Assembly (NCBI GenBank): GCA_022071955.1 | Contig: JAJVIM010000008.1 | Coordinates: 1-64,000, forward strand | Reading direction: 5' to 3' | Source of the DNA: Anaerolineae bacterium | GTDB taxonomy: Bacteria; Chloroflexota; Anaerolineae; 4572-78; J111 | Length of the DNA stretch: 64,000 bases | Shown: positions 34,288 through 42,781 of the stretch, piece by piece | Position numbering within the stretch: the first letter of the stretch is position 1 | How the letters are laid out: each line of letters begins with the position of its first letter | Notes under the pieces: generated by a model | Told to the model about the DNA's origin: nothing | Databases searched by the model: none | Seen by the model: the letters and a program-made list of their open reading frames with translations, nothing else | Program-made: the position numbers and the translations under genes

Positions 34288-35709
34288 ATGGCAACAACAG
34301 GCAGCCTGAAACAACTGAGTGGAACAAGTACGCTATCGCAGCAGCGGTCACAGGGAAACGGCCCGTCACGCGGGAGTACATCACGGCTCGGAACCGGCCC
34401 GTTGATCGGGCTGGAAACGGTTCGCCGCTTTCCCGGTATTGAAGAGGTGCTGGAACCGCCCAACTCGCTGGACGAGCTTGATGTTAAACAAAACCTGATC
34501 ACCGACATCCTGCTGCGCTTAACCTACAACGAAGGCGAAGTGAGCGTTACCCGCGCGGAAGAAGTGATGAAGCTACCTTACCGCGTTTTGGATGAACTGC
34601 TCTCGTGGATGCAGCAGGAACACCTGGTAGAAGTGTCCAAAGCCGTGGGCAGTTTGGGGCGGCGCGGCTACGTATACAGCCTCACCGATTCTGGCCGGGC
34701 GCGCGCCAAAGAAGCTCTGGAACGGACGCTGTACGTGGGGCCGGCCCCCGTGCCGCTGGAAAAGTACAGCAAAGGGGTGCTGCTTCAGGCAAAAATCAAA
34801 CAGCTTTCGCGGCAGCAGGTGCAACAGGCGTTGAATCACCTCATTCTGCCCAAGGATTTTGACCGGAAAATTGGCCCGGCGGTCAATGCCGGTAGCTCGC
34901 TGTTTTTATACGGCCCGCCCGGCAACGGCAAAACCACCATCGCTGAATCGATTGCCAATTTATTGGGCGATGGCGAGCCGGTGTGGCTGCCATACGCCAT
35001 TACGGTTGGCGGGGCCATCATCCAAATTTACGATAGCCTCATCCACACCCTCAGCGAAGAAGAACGGGGCAACGCCGATGCCCGCTGGGGCTTGTTCCAG
35101 CGCCCGTCGGTGATGGTTGGCGGCGAGTTGACCATGGACCACCTGGAACTGCGCTACGAGCGCGTGGCCAAGTTTTATGAAGCCCCGTTACAGATGAAGG
35201 CCAACACCGGAATGTTTTTAATCGATGACTTTGGCCGCCAGCACATCAGCCCCACTGATTTGCTCAACCGCTGGATTGTGCCGCTGGAAACCCGCATCGA
35301 CTTTTTGCGTTTGAATTCCGGCCAAACCTTTGAGATTCCGTTTAAGCAGTTGCTGGTGTTTAGCACCAACCTGGACCCCGATGATCTGGTTGATGGGGCA
35401 TTTTTGCGCCGGATTCAAATAAAAGTTGGGGTGTTTGGCCCGGATGAAAAGATGTTTTATCAGATATTTGTAAACCAGGCCCAGGCATTGGGCTATCCCG
35501 ATGTGGATAAAGAGTCTTTCCTCTATTTTATTAACGAATGGTTCCGCAAAACGGGCAAACCAATGCAGGCTGTGCACCCGCGTGATATTTTGCGGGCGGT
35601 CAAATTGTTGTGTGAATACGCCAACGAGCCGTTGCGCATGTCGCCGGCGCTTATTGAAGAAGCGTGTAATGGCTATTTTGTAAAGGCCAAATCCGGCGAA
35701 ATTATGTGA
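34288..35709 (+). CDS. AAA ATPase with N-terminal winged-helix segment
   Basis: The 473-aa protein starts with a Ser/Gly/Thr-rich tail (1-45). A winged-helix-like segment follows (about 65-150: LITDILLRLTYNEGEVSVTR, then LPYRVLDELLSWMQQEHLVE). The AAA ATPase has Walker A LFLYGPPGNGKTTIAES at about 206-222, Walker B TGMFLIDDFGRQ, and sensor region LLVFSTNLDPDDLVDGAFLRR with an arginine pair. The C-terminal lid has HPRDILRAVKLLCEY. The sequence hints at a regulatory or remodelling ATPase; no partner is adjacent. GGAG 8 bases before the ATG supports the start. A terminator follows at 35728-35760. I do not know a named function. Confidence 0.8.
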   Translation: MATTGSLKQLSGTSTLSQQRSQGNGPSRGSTSRLGTGPLIGLETVRRFPGIEEVLEPPNSLDELDVKQNLITDILLRLTYNEGEVSVTRAEEVMKLPYRVLDELLSWMQQEHLVEVSKAVGSLGRRGYVYSLTDSGRARAKEALERTLYVGPAPVPLEKYSKGVLLQAKIKQLSRQQVQQALNHLILPKDFDRKIGPAVNAGSSLFLYGPPGNGKTTIAESIANLLGDGEPVWLPYAITVGGAIIQIYDSLIHTLSEEERGNADARWGLFQRPSVMVGGELTMDHLELRYERVAKFYEAPLQMKANTGMFLIDDFGRQHISPTDLLNRWIVPLETRIDFLRLNSGQTFEIPFKQLLVFSTNLDPDDLVDGAFLRRIQIKVGVFGPDEKMFYQIFVNQAQALGYPDVDKESFLYFINEWFRKTGKPMQAVHPRDILRAVKLLCEYANEPLRMSPALIEEACNGYFVKAKSGEIM

Positions 35710-35727
35710 TTATCGCTCTTGTTTACC

Positions 35728-35760
35728 AAAAACGGGACACAACATTTGTGTCCCGTTTTT
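35728..35760. terminator. Bidirectional intrinsic terminator
   Basis: AAAAACGGGACAC (35728-35740) pairs with GTGTCCCGTTTTT (35748-35760). A-tract and T-tract flank both sides, so it can end both the AAA ATPase gene (+) and the BrkB-like gene (-), whose stop codon at 35759 touches the stem. Confidence 0.9.
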
Positions 35761-36670
35761 AATTTTGGGGAGGGCTGTCCTTTAACCGGGTTTCGCTGGC
35801 GATGGCTGCGCTCAGGTGCGCCCCATACAACACAATCAGCGAGTTAATGTACAACCACAATAAAAACGCAATCACCGCTCCCAACGAGCCATACACCAGT
35901 TGGTATTTGGCCCAGCCGCTGGTCAGATACCAGCCAAACCCTCGCTGCGCCAGCTCCCAGCCCAGCGCCGCCACCGCCGCGCCCCACGCGGCTTCGCTCC
36001 ATTTTACGGTGGTGTTGGGCACCCATTTGTACAAATTGAAAAATGTAAAAAAGATGAGAAAATAGGGCAAAAACCGGGAAAGCAGGCTCCACGTGTACGA
36101 ATCGTACAGGTGGATGCTTTTGCCATTCCAGAGGGGAATTTCCAGCGCCGGCAAAATATTCAACAACGCGGTAGATAAAACCCACAACAAAACCAGCCCG
36201 GTGGTAATGGCCCCGATCATGGCCAGCCCCACCAGCCGGCCAAAAATAAAGTTGCGGGCTTCGGCAATTTGCCAGGCCCGGTCTAAATTGTGGGTGAGGT
36301 TGGTAAAAACAGCCGACGCCGCCCACAGCAACCCAACCATACCCAAAATTTGAACCGGCCCACGCAGAGCCAGCGCCTGTTCAATATTGCCTTTGATAAC
36401 ATCTCGCAGAAATACCGGCAGCGTTTCATCGACAAAATTAAAGATGAGCTGCTGGACCGTTTTGTCCTCTAAAAAAGAACTGGCCAGAGCCACTACAAAA
36501 ATTGTCAGCGGGAAAACGGAAAACAAGGCGTAGTAGGCAATGCTCGAAGCCGATTCGGTGGCGCGCGCATCGGCAAAGGATTGGGCGCTGTGCCACAAAA
36601 TACGCCACAACCTGCCCGCCTTTCTGCCGAACTGCACCGATATGGTTTTGAGGCTAACCGAGAAATTCAT
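35759..36670 (-). CDS. YihY/BrkB family inner membrane protein
   Basis: The 303-aa protein has six predicted membrane segments and the family hallmarks SSIAYYALFSVFPLTIFVVA (about 44-63) and GLLWAASAVFTNLTHNLDRAW. This family (UPF0761/YihY, once called ribonuclease BN in error) has no settled biochemical role. ATG 36670 is chosen over a TTG two codons earlier. The gene begins 6 bases after the DUF2071 stop, so the pair is likely translationally coupled. Confidence 0.87.
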   Translation of the reverse strand: MNFSVSLKTISVQFGRKAGRLWRILWHSAQSFADARATESASSIAYYALFSVFPLTIFVVALASSFLEDKTVQQLIFNFVDETLPVFLRDVIKGNIEQALALRGPVQILGMVGLLWAASAVFTNLTHNLDRAWQIAEARNFIFGRLVGLAMIGAITTGLVLLWVLSTALLNILPALEIPLWNGKSIHLYDSYTWSLLSRFLPYFLIFFTFFNLYKWVPNTTVKWSEAAWGAAVAALGWELAQRGFGWYLTSGWAKYQLVYGSLGAVIAFLLWLYINSLIVLYGAHLSAAIASETRLKDSPPQN

Positions 36671-36676
36671 TGGCAA

Positions 36677-37396
36677 TTACAGTTTGGTTCCCTGGCGCAC
36701 CGTCACCGCCGAACCTTCGGCCAAAAAGGCCGAGTTGGGCCGGGCGCTCAAGCTGTTAGCAAACTGAGGGCCGTACAACGCCGCCACGTTGCACTGCAAG
36801 CGGCTGTGCTGGACCTGCCAAATGCGCCAGCGCGGGTGCTCTACCTGGTACTCCACGCAGCCGCCATTTTTTTGGGCCGCGTACCCCCAGTAATGTTCGG
36901 CAATAAATTCCTCTTCCGAACCATCGGCAATGGGATGCGCCGCGCCAGCGGTGGTTACCTCCAGCCGGTTCCATTGGCCATTAACCTGCCAGCCATAGGC
37001 GGCCATAATAACGCCGGTGCTGCGCCTTTCCAGCGTGTGGCGCATGGGTAGCGCCTGGTAGTTCTCGTTGTATACCAGCCGGGCTACGGCTGCAATAGCC
37101 GGCTTGGGCACCAGTTCTTTAATAAAAACAACGCCGCGTCGCCAGCCGGATACCCCCCGGCGACGCACATAAAAACGCAGGTTCACTTCTTCAAAGTTTT
37201 GGTGAAACGGAATGGGCAGTCCAACCAGACGGGTGTTTAAAAACAAAAAACCAACCACACTGACAAATGTGTGACCGTTCCACTGATCCAGTTCTGTGCC
37301 AGTGGGCACAAATGGGCGCAAAATATCCGGCTCGATGGTGTAGTTGAGCATTGCCAGATAGCGCCAGTTTGCTGTGAGAAAAGTGCTTTTTGTCAT
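36677..37396 (-). CDS. DUF2071 (YqjF-like) family protein
   Basis: The 239-aa protein matches DUF2071/YqjF by its start FLTANWRYLAMLNYTIEPDI and by LRPFVPTGTELDQWNGHTFV, SVVGFLFLNTRLVGLPIPFH, VNLRFYVRRRG and GVVFIKELVPKPAIAAVAR. The fold is acetoacetate-decarboxylase-like, but no activity is established. ATG 37396 is the natural family start; an in-frame ORF to 37558 includes repeat-derived sequence. It is probably co-transcribed with the YihY-like gene. Confidence 0.85.
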   Translation of the reverse strand: MTKSTFLTANWRYLAMLNYTIEPDILRPFVPTGTELDQWNGHTFVSVVGFLFLNTRLVGLPIPFHQNFEEVNLRFYVRRRGVSGWRRGVVFIKELVPKPAIAAVARLVYNENYQALPMRHTLERRSTGVIMAAYGWQVNGQWNRLEVTTAGAAHPIADGSEEEFIAEHYWGYAAQKNGGCVEYQVEHPRWRIWQVQHSRLQCNVAALYGPQFANSLSARPNSAFLAEGSAVTVRQGTKL

Positions 37397-37728
37397 TTTT
37401 ATGCCCGATTTTGGATTGTACGTGACAGGTGCTGATTTTACAAGATGGTGGCCCGTAACACGAAACCCAATAAATAGCGAATGACGAATGACGCACGATG
37501 AATAGTTTATACTGAAAACAGAATCAAAACATAACTTTTTAGAGCCTGGTTGCGTCATGCCCGAATGCTTTTATCGGGCATCCACTGTAGGCATACCAAG
37601 ATGGATTCCCGTTTAAAACATGCGGGAATGACAGTGCAATAGTTATGTTTTCAAACTAATCTCAGTATAGTAGGTTGGGTTTTACTTAGTTCAACCCAAC
37701 CTGCTATTTTCTTCCACTTTCAATGCAT

Positions 37729-37809
37729 TATAACTCAGTTATAATTGCAATATAACACAGTCATAATCATATTATAACTGAGTTATAAACTATATATAAC
37801 ACAGTTATA
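37729..37809. repeat. Four palindromic 15-bp boxes at exact 22-bp spacing
   Basis: Boxes TATAACTCAGTTATA (37729), TATAACACAGTCATA (37751), TATAACTGAGTTATA (37773) and TATAACACAGTTATA (37795) begin exactly 22 bp apart, about two helical turns. The first is a perfect odd palindrome (TATAACT-C-AGTTATA), and the third is palindromic except at its centre. A degenerate further copy may follow at about 37821. The third box occurs identically at 47161-47175. The layout suggests cooperative protein binding on one DNA face, or an iteron-like repeat. Confidence 0.7.
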
Positions 37810-37916
37810 ATTTGTAGGAATTACACAGTTGGGCGAAAAAACCTTCCCGGAAGCTGGTTTTGACTAAGGCACCGGGCGCGCGGAATGAACTCTTAACGGT
37901 TATGTAAAATTTCAAC

Positions 37917-37945
37917 TCGACGTTTGAGCAAAGTTGGCATATAAT
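37917..37945 (+). promoter_or_regulatory. Promoter of the J-domain protein gene
   Basis: TATAAT at 37940-37945 is exact; TCGACG at 37917-37922 is a weak -35 at 17-bp spacing. It lies 30 bases before the ATG at 37975 and about 110 bases after the palindromic box array. Confidence 0.55.
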
Positions 37946-37974
37946 AGACCAGAACTTTGCAATTTATCCCGCTT

Positions 37975-38517
37975 ATGAAACAGCACTATCAAACATTAGA
38001 ACTGCCGCTCAACGCTTCGCCGCGGCGAATTAAGGAACAATATCGGAGTCTGGCCAAACGTTACCACCCCGACCGGGTAACCGACCCGGCCGAGAAGCTT
38101 CGCTTTGCCGAGAAGTTTCGGGAAATCAACCAGGCCTACGAAGCCCTGTCTGAAATTGTGCGCCGGGGCGGCCTTGACCCCATCGAACGTAAACTGGATT
38201 TTTTGTACGAGCAGGGCCACACCCTGGCCCGGCAGCGTCAGTGGGCCAGGGCGGTTATCATTTTTAATGAGATTATGGCCATTGATCCTGCCTACCGCGA
38301 TACGCATGCCCGGCTGCGCGAGGCCCGGCGCAAAAACCGGCAGCTATCGGCGTTGTATGCCCAGGCCAACAACTTGTATAAAGACCAACAGTGGGCCGAG
38401 GCGGTGGATAAATTTAAAGACATTTTGCGGGAAGACCCCACCTACAAAGATGCGCTGAAAAAATACAAAAAAGCCCGCCGCGAGCGCCTGATGGAGGATT
38501 TTATTAACCAACATTAG
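37975..38517 (+). CDS. J-domain protein with TPR-like C-terminal region
   Basis: The 180-aa protein has an N-terminal DnaJ domain (about 1-65) with the HPD motif in LAKRYHPDRVTD, the site that stimulates DnaK ATPase. It lacks the Gly/Phe and zinc-finger regions of DnaJ. The rest (about 75-170) is helical with two repeats of the W-A-x-A-V-x-x-(F/L)-x-(D/E)-I form (QWARAVIIFNEIMAIDPAY and QWAEAVDKFKDILREDPTY), typical of TPR. It is probably a specialised DnaK co-chaperone with a protein-binding tail. The ATG 37975 is preferred to an in-frame TTG at 37957. Confidence 0.85.
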   Translation: MKQHYQTLELPLNASPRRIKEQYRSLAKRYHPDRVTDPAEKLRFAEKFREINQAYEALSEIVRRGGLDPIERKLDFLYEQGHTLARQRQWARAVIIFNEIMAIDPAYRDTHARLREARRKNRQLSALYAQANNLYKDQQWAEAVDKFKDILREDPTYKDALKKYKKARRERLMEDFINQH

Positions 38518-38572
38518 CACACGGGCAGGCTTAATTTGGATGGATACAACGGCTGGCAAAACGCCAGCTTTT

Positions 38573-39793
38573 TTATTGGTGGGCAAACAAAAAGTTTAAA
38601 ATTTGCAGGCCGGGCATAACACTTGCAGTTTGATAGAGCGTTGCGCCCACGCTGTTATCGGGTTGCGTGCCGGGCGTGCCGTTAAGCTGCGGGCTGGCTC
38701 GCCAGTTGAGCGGGTTATCCGGGCTGCCATCTGCCGATACCAGAATCAACGAATCGCCGCGCCCGTCCGGGGTGAGCGGCCAGCCCCGGTCGTCATCGTA
38801 AGTTACCTGGGTAAGCAGGTTGCCATCAAAGTCGCGCAGGGTGATGGTTTCGCCTTCGTTAGAGAGCTGGCCGGTGTAAACGCCATCAATTTCAACCCCC
38901 GGGTAGCGCTGGGTAAACGCTGCTTCGTTGCGTACCAAAACCAGCAGTTGGCCGGGTGCAACCAGCGGCGTGTTCAGCGGAAACGAAAAGTTGATGCCTT
39001 CAAATGATGCGCCGGCAAGGTTGATGGTTTGATTGCTGGTGTTTTTGAGTTCAATAAACTCATAATCGTCGCCGCCGGTAGGGTTGTACATAATCTCTGT
39101 AATGCTGAGCTGGTCGTGAGTGGCCGGCGGCGCACCACTGGCTACCAACGCCTGGGCCAGAGCATCCTGCCGGGCGCTGCCCGGCTCGTTGTTGTGGATG
39201 GTGTATTGCATGGTCAACCCAATTTCCTGCGGGATAAACGGGTCGATGTTGGGCGCACCGGGCGACGGGTTGGTTAAAAAGCCGTATTCCATGGTCTGCT
39301 GGTTGCGGCCAAAGGCCACATTGCGTACCTGGCGGGTGCTCTGCGGCGTAACCACATCCATAAACCGGCTATCTAAAACGTTGTGCAGGGCCAAAAAGTT
39401 GCTTTGCAGGCTCAGCCGAAAGTTGGTGTGCAGCTCGGTGCCGGGTGCGGTTGACCGGCGGTTTTTGCCAGAGGCAAACACCACCAGATATTCGCCGCTG
39501 TGCAGGGTTTTATCGGGAAAGCTCCATTTGTCGGGATTGGCCGGATCATCGGTGAGCGACCAGCCGGCCAGGTTGACCGGCACATCGCTGCGGTTGTAAA
39601 TTTCAATCCAGTCAGAAAATTCACCGTCTTCATCAACCAGCCCTGATTTGTTGGCGGCCATAAACTCATTGATGATCAGCGGGCTGTTGCCAGCGGCCTG
39701 AAGCACCACTTCTTCTACAAGTTTTTCACCGCTGGCCGCAAAAAGCAGGATCAATGCGGCCCAAAAAACGGTTTTAGTTTTCATTGCGTTCAT
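38573..39793 (-). CDS. Secreted protein with two lamin-tail domains
   Basis: The 406-aa protein has a signal peptide (KTVFWAALILLFAASG) and two lamin-tail (LTD) immunoglobulin-like domains. The first, at about 38-150, contains LIINEFMAANKSGLVDEDGE and SDWIEIYNRSDVPVNLAGWS; the second, at about 225-350, contains LSITEIMYNPTGGDDYEFIE and LKNTSNQTINLAGASF. Bacterial LTD proteins are extracellular and often linked to CotH or nucleases. It follows the CotH gene with a 15-base gap, so they are likely one operon of cell-surface proteins. Which of two nearby ATGs is used is unclear. Confidence 0.82.
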   Translation of the reverse strand: MNAMKTKTVFWAALILLFAASGEKLVEEVVLQAAGNSPLIINEFMAANKSGLVDEDGEFSDWIEIYNRSDVPVNLAGWSLTDDPANPDKWSFPDKTLHSGEYLVVFASGKNRRSTAPGTELHTNFRLSLQSNFLALHNVLDSRFMDVVTPQSTRQVRNVAFGRNQQTMEYGFLTNPSPGAPNIDPFIPQEIGLTMQYTIHNNEPGSARQDALAQALVASGAPPATHDQLSITEIMYNPTGGDDYEFIELKNTSNQTINLAGASFEGINFSFPLNTPLVAPGQLLVLVRNEAAFTQRYPGVEIDGVYTGQLSNEGETITLRDFDGNLLTQVTYDDDRGWPLTPDGRGDSLILVSADGSPDNPLNWRASPQLNGTPGTQPDNSVGATLYQTASVMPGLQILNFLFAHQ

Positions 39794-39808
39794 AAGCCAG
39801 CCAACCTT

Positions 39809-41461
39809 CTATTTACAATCGGTAAACGTTTGGTAGCGCAAAATATCCAGATGATTCAAAATTACTTCTTCACGGACATCAACAAAAGCCAGCATTTCTG
39901 AAATATTGTGTTCAAAAATATCCTGGGCGGGCAAGTCGGCCGCCCAGCGCTGCCCTTCCAAGGCAATGAAGGGACGCACAATGTCGGCTTGCTTGTTGAT
40001 TTCTGCCTTAACGTGCTCTTTTGAAAGCTGCCCGATTTCAGATTCGGGTTTGCCAAATTTGTTTTCTACCCCCAGATATTCTCTGGCGCGGTTAACAAAG
40101 CGATGTTTGAACTCGCAACTGCCAATAAACGGTTTTTCCAGCAGGCGGGTAATGCTGTCGTGGGGGCTGTAGGCCCGCACCAGCGTGTTCAAATCTTTGC
40201 GATTACCCTCGCCGCCGCCAAACGCGTCTTCGGCGTCCCATACCATCATCCGCCATTTGCCTTCGTTGGTGCCAAAACCGCCATCGTCCATGCGCCGGTA
40301 AACAATCCAGTTAGCGCTGGGCCAGTCGGTGTTTTGCACGTAGGCTTCCAGAAACAGGTACGAGAAGACGTTTTCCACGTCAATGCGCCATTCCAGCTCG
40401 CCAATGTTGCCGGGGATGGTAAAATCTGCGCCGCCCACCCAGTTCTGGTTATCGAGCCAGGCGCCGTAGTCGCCCTCTTTTACGGCTTCGCGGTTGTACC
40501 ACATGCCGTTTTCATCCCAGCCGCTCTCTTTGGTGATAATGTGCCACACCGAGTCCGGGTCTGAGTACGACTGCAAAAACTGCGAGTCGATGCGTTCGGT
40601 AAGGTTGTACAATCCCCAAAATTCGCCGTTGAGATAGAGCAGCACCCAACTTCCGTGAGCAATGGGCTGGCCCATATCGCGGTGCAAATCGCGCACAACC
40701 TGGTCGGTGATGTATTTGGCGGTGTCAACCCGGTCGGCCCGTTCCGGGATGCCGCGGTGCAGGAACGTATCCTGGAATCCGGCCCGCAAAACCAGCTTGT
40801 CGAACTTGGTTACCGGGCTGTCGGGGAACAACGGGTAATCGAGCATTCCCGGGCCGCCATACGATTTTCTAAAGTAGATACGGTACGATTTTTTAGGGTT
40901 GTAAATGCGCGAAAAGTTACCGTGAATACGAATCCCCGCCGGCACGCTAAATTGAATCTGCCCGCCGGGCGAAAAATATTCCATATTCATGGGGCGTTCC
41001 CAATCGAGGCCGCGTTCGGTGGCAAAGGTATGCAGCACGTTCAGGTCGGTCCAGTCGGCGGCAATCGACACCACCGGGATAGTCTGGTTGTAATTGGCAA
41101 TAATGTAAGATTTGGTGTACGTAAACCCAACCGGGGTGCCATCACTGTTGTACGCCTGCGCCCTGACAACGGTTGATTTGTCAATGGCAATGGGGCCGCT
41201 GTAGGGCGTTGCCTCCAGCCCCGGCAGCCCGCCATTGGTGGTGTACCGAATCTGCGCGCCCACCGGGCTAGACAGAGTCAATTGAAAGGGTTGGCTAATC
41301 ACCGCCGCTTCGTTTGAAAAGACAATGGTCTGAGGCTGTTGTTGTGGCGGGGCGGCCAAAGCCACCGGCGTAACGCTGCTAACCAGCAAGATTGTTATGA
41401 ATAAAACGGCCGCACCTGGCTTGAGCCGTGCCTGAATCTGTTTTACAACTGACTGAGCCAT
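39809..41461 (-). CDS. Secreted CotH kinase family protein
   Basis: The 550-aa protein has a signal peptide (GAAVLFITILLVSSVTPVAL, cleavage after ALA), a chitobiase-like beta domain (about 50-125: GAQIRYTTNGGLPGLEATPY) and a CotH domain (about 130-520). The CotH part shows family motifs GIRIHGNFSRIYNPKKSYRI, LVLRAGFQDTF, YLNGEFWGLYNLTERID and MMVWDAEDAFGG. CotH proteins are atypical secreted kinases, first known from Bacillus spore coats; activity here is inferred. The start at 41461 has GGAG 9 bases upstream; an in-frame ATG at 41488 is less likely. The downstream LTD gene is its probable partner. Confidence 0.88.
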   Translation of the reverse strand: MAQSVVKQIQARLKPGAAVLFITILLVSSVTPVALAAPPQQQPQTIVFSNEAAVISQPFQLTLSSPVGAQIRYTTNGGLPGLEATPYSGPIAIDKSTVVRAQAYNSDGTPVGFTYTKSYIIANYNQTIPVVSIAADWTDLNVLHTFATERGLDWERPMNMEYFSPGGQIQFSVPAGIRIHGNFSRIYNPKKSYRIYFRKSYGGPGMLDYPLFPDSPVTKFDKLVLRAGFQDTFLHRGIPERADRVDTAKYITDQVVRDLHRDMGQPIAHGSWVLLYLNGEFWGLYNLTERIDSQFLQSYSDPDSVWHIITKESGWDENGMWYNREAVKEGDYGAWLDNQNWVGGADFTIPGNIGELEWRIDVENVFSYLFLEAYVQNTDWPSANWIVYRRMDDGGFGTNEGKWRMMVWDAEDAFGGGEGNRKDLNTLVRAYSPHDSITRLLEKPFIGSCEFKHRFVNRAREYLGVENKFGKPESEIGQLSKEHVKAEINKQADIVRPFIALEGQRWAADLPAQDIFEHNISEMLAFVDVREEVILNHLDILRYQTFTDCK

Positions 41462-41906
41462 CGAGTTGTTCTCCTTTTGCTCCCGCAATTAAAACATGTC
41501 CTTTGTAATTGCTGCCGTGAACAAATATACGGATAATCACCCAAAAAGGTTTGGGTTGAATAATTAATAAGTTTTAATGGACGATCACAATCATATTCTA
41601 CTCGTCAACCGGTAGTAGAGACATCTACCAAAAGTTATATACCAAAGGTGTATTTTTACGTGACGCGGTTACCAGAACCGAATCTACCACACAAGTATTG
41701 AAAACTTGCGTAAAATAAGCACATCAATTGTGCAGACGTAGGGATTGTGATCTTGAGGCAGACAAATCGGTAACTGACGGAATATCTCTATTAGATGCCC
41801 TGACCCGGTAATTAATTACGGTTTTTGTGAAAATATTTTAATGAATCTACGGGGCGCGCCGGCAAAAGTTGCAGAATTTCTGCCAGTTGAGGCGCTGCGG
41901 GGAACT
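41462..41906. other. Gene-free spacer upstream of the CotH operon
   Basis: A/T-rich sequence without a convincing ORF, promoter or RNA. Small inverted repeats exist (GGTAG/CTACC at about 41611-41629), too weak to call. The right part (41840-41906) lies after the stop of the fusion gene at 41907 and shows no terminator. Confidence 0.5.
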
Positions 41907-42758
41907 TCAATCGAGGTGAACCTGCACCACGGCTTCGCCGGGCCAGCGGCCATCGCCATATTTGCCCCAGGCCAGCAGTTTGAGGGGAGTTATTTCAATG
42001 ATGGTTGTGTAGTCGGCGTCGGTTAAAATATCCCAATCGTATTTGTCTTTGAACAGAGGGCGCAGCCGGTTTCCGGTCGCCGGGGAAACTGTGCCCCAGC
42101 CTTCGATGATAACCGGGTTGACCGGGTCCGGGTGGGTAATAACCACGCTGGGGTTGTGCTGCAAGTTGAGCGTTTTAACCGCCTCCGGCTGCGAAACCAC
42201 ATACACTCGCCCGGCCAGCCACACATGCCACACCGGCGCGCTGTGCGCCCGGCCATCCGGCCGAACCGTGCTCAGCCAACTGCATTCGGCCCGGGCAAAG
42301 CGCCGCACCAGCGCCAGCAACGTGGGGTCAACTTCCGGTTGAGGCTGGGCTTCGGTTGCGCCGGCGTATTGGCGATGCAGCCAGTCGCCATTAACAATGA
42401 GCGGCCGGCCAAGGGTTAGTCCTTTGGGCGCCCAGTACACCCAGGCGCTGGCCTGCCCCTTCCCGGTTTCTACCTGAACCCGCTCGCGGCGGTAAAAGGT
42501 GGGATGGCCTTCAATTCGATCCATAATTTCCAGCCCGCGCGGCTGCAACCTGAGCAATTCGCCGTAAACTGTGCCGTCGCCACGGACAATGGCCGGATAA
42601 GCGCCAACATCATAAATTTGGGCCGATGGCAGCCGGCCCGGTGTCATCGATTTTACAAAGCGGGCCACCTCCGGGTAGTAGCGGCTGTCGGCGGGCGCTG
42701 TATTGGGCTGGGGCGGCCGCAGCGTGCCATAGACAAAAACGTTTACCAGATTGGGCAT
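41907..42758 (-). CDS. Fusion: gamma-glutamylcyclotransferase-like domain plus PNPOx-like flavin domain
   Basis: The 283-aa protein joins two unrelated folds. Residues about 5-125 are a GGCT/AIG2-like domain (VNVFVYGTLRPPQPN, YGELLRLQPRGLEIMDRIEG), with the acidic residue of the DRIEG segment as candidate catalytic acid. Residues about 145-283 are a pyridoxamine-phosphate-oxidase-like split barrel (AECSWLSTVRPDGRAHSAPV, VWHVWLAGRVYVVSQPEAVK, HNPSVVITHPD), a family binding FMN, F420 or haem. GGCT acts on gamma-glutamyl peptides such as those from glutathione; the meaning of the pairing is unknown. AAGGA upstream supports ATG 42758 over longer in-frame starts. Confidence 0.82.
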   Translation of the reverse strand: MPNLVNVFVYGTLRPPQPNTAPADSRYYPEVARFVKSMTPGRLPSAQIYDVGAYPAIVRGDGTVYGELLRLQPRGLEIMDRIEGHPTFYRRERVQVETGKGQASAWVYWAPKGLTLGRPLIVNGDWLHRQYAGATEAQPQPEVDPTLLALVRRFARAECSWLSTVRPDGRAHSAPVWHVWLAGRVYVVSQPEAVKTLNLQHNPSVVITHPDPVNPVIIEGWGTVSPATGNRLRPLFKDKYDWDILTDADYTTIIEITPLKLLAWGKYGDGRWPGEAVVQVHLD

Positions 42759-42781
42759 ATTCTGTTCCTTTGAAAATAAAT

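Larger units (their letters stand above)
37397..37974. other. Intergenic region with REP-like repeat and palindromic box array
   Basis: Bases 37549-37631 contain a CGTCATGCCCGAATGC/GCGGGAATGACA-type imperfect palindrome, a common REP-like element. Bases 37729-37809 hold the 22-bp-spaced palindrome array, and 37917-37945 the promoter of the J-domain gene. I see nothing else. Confidence 0.6.
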
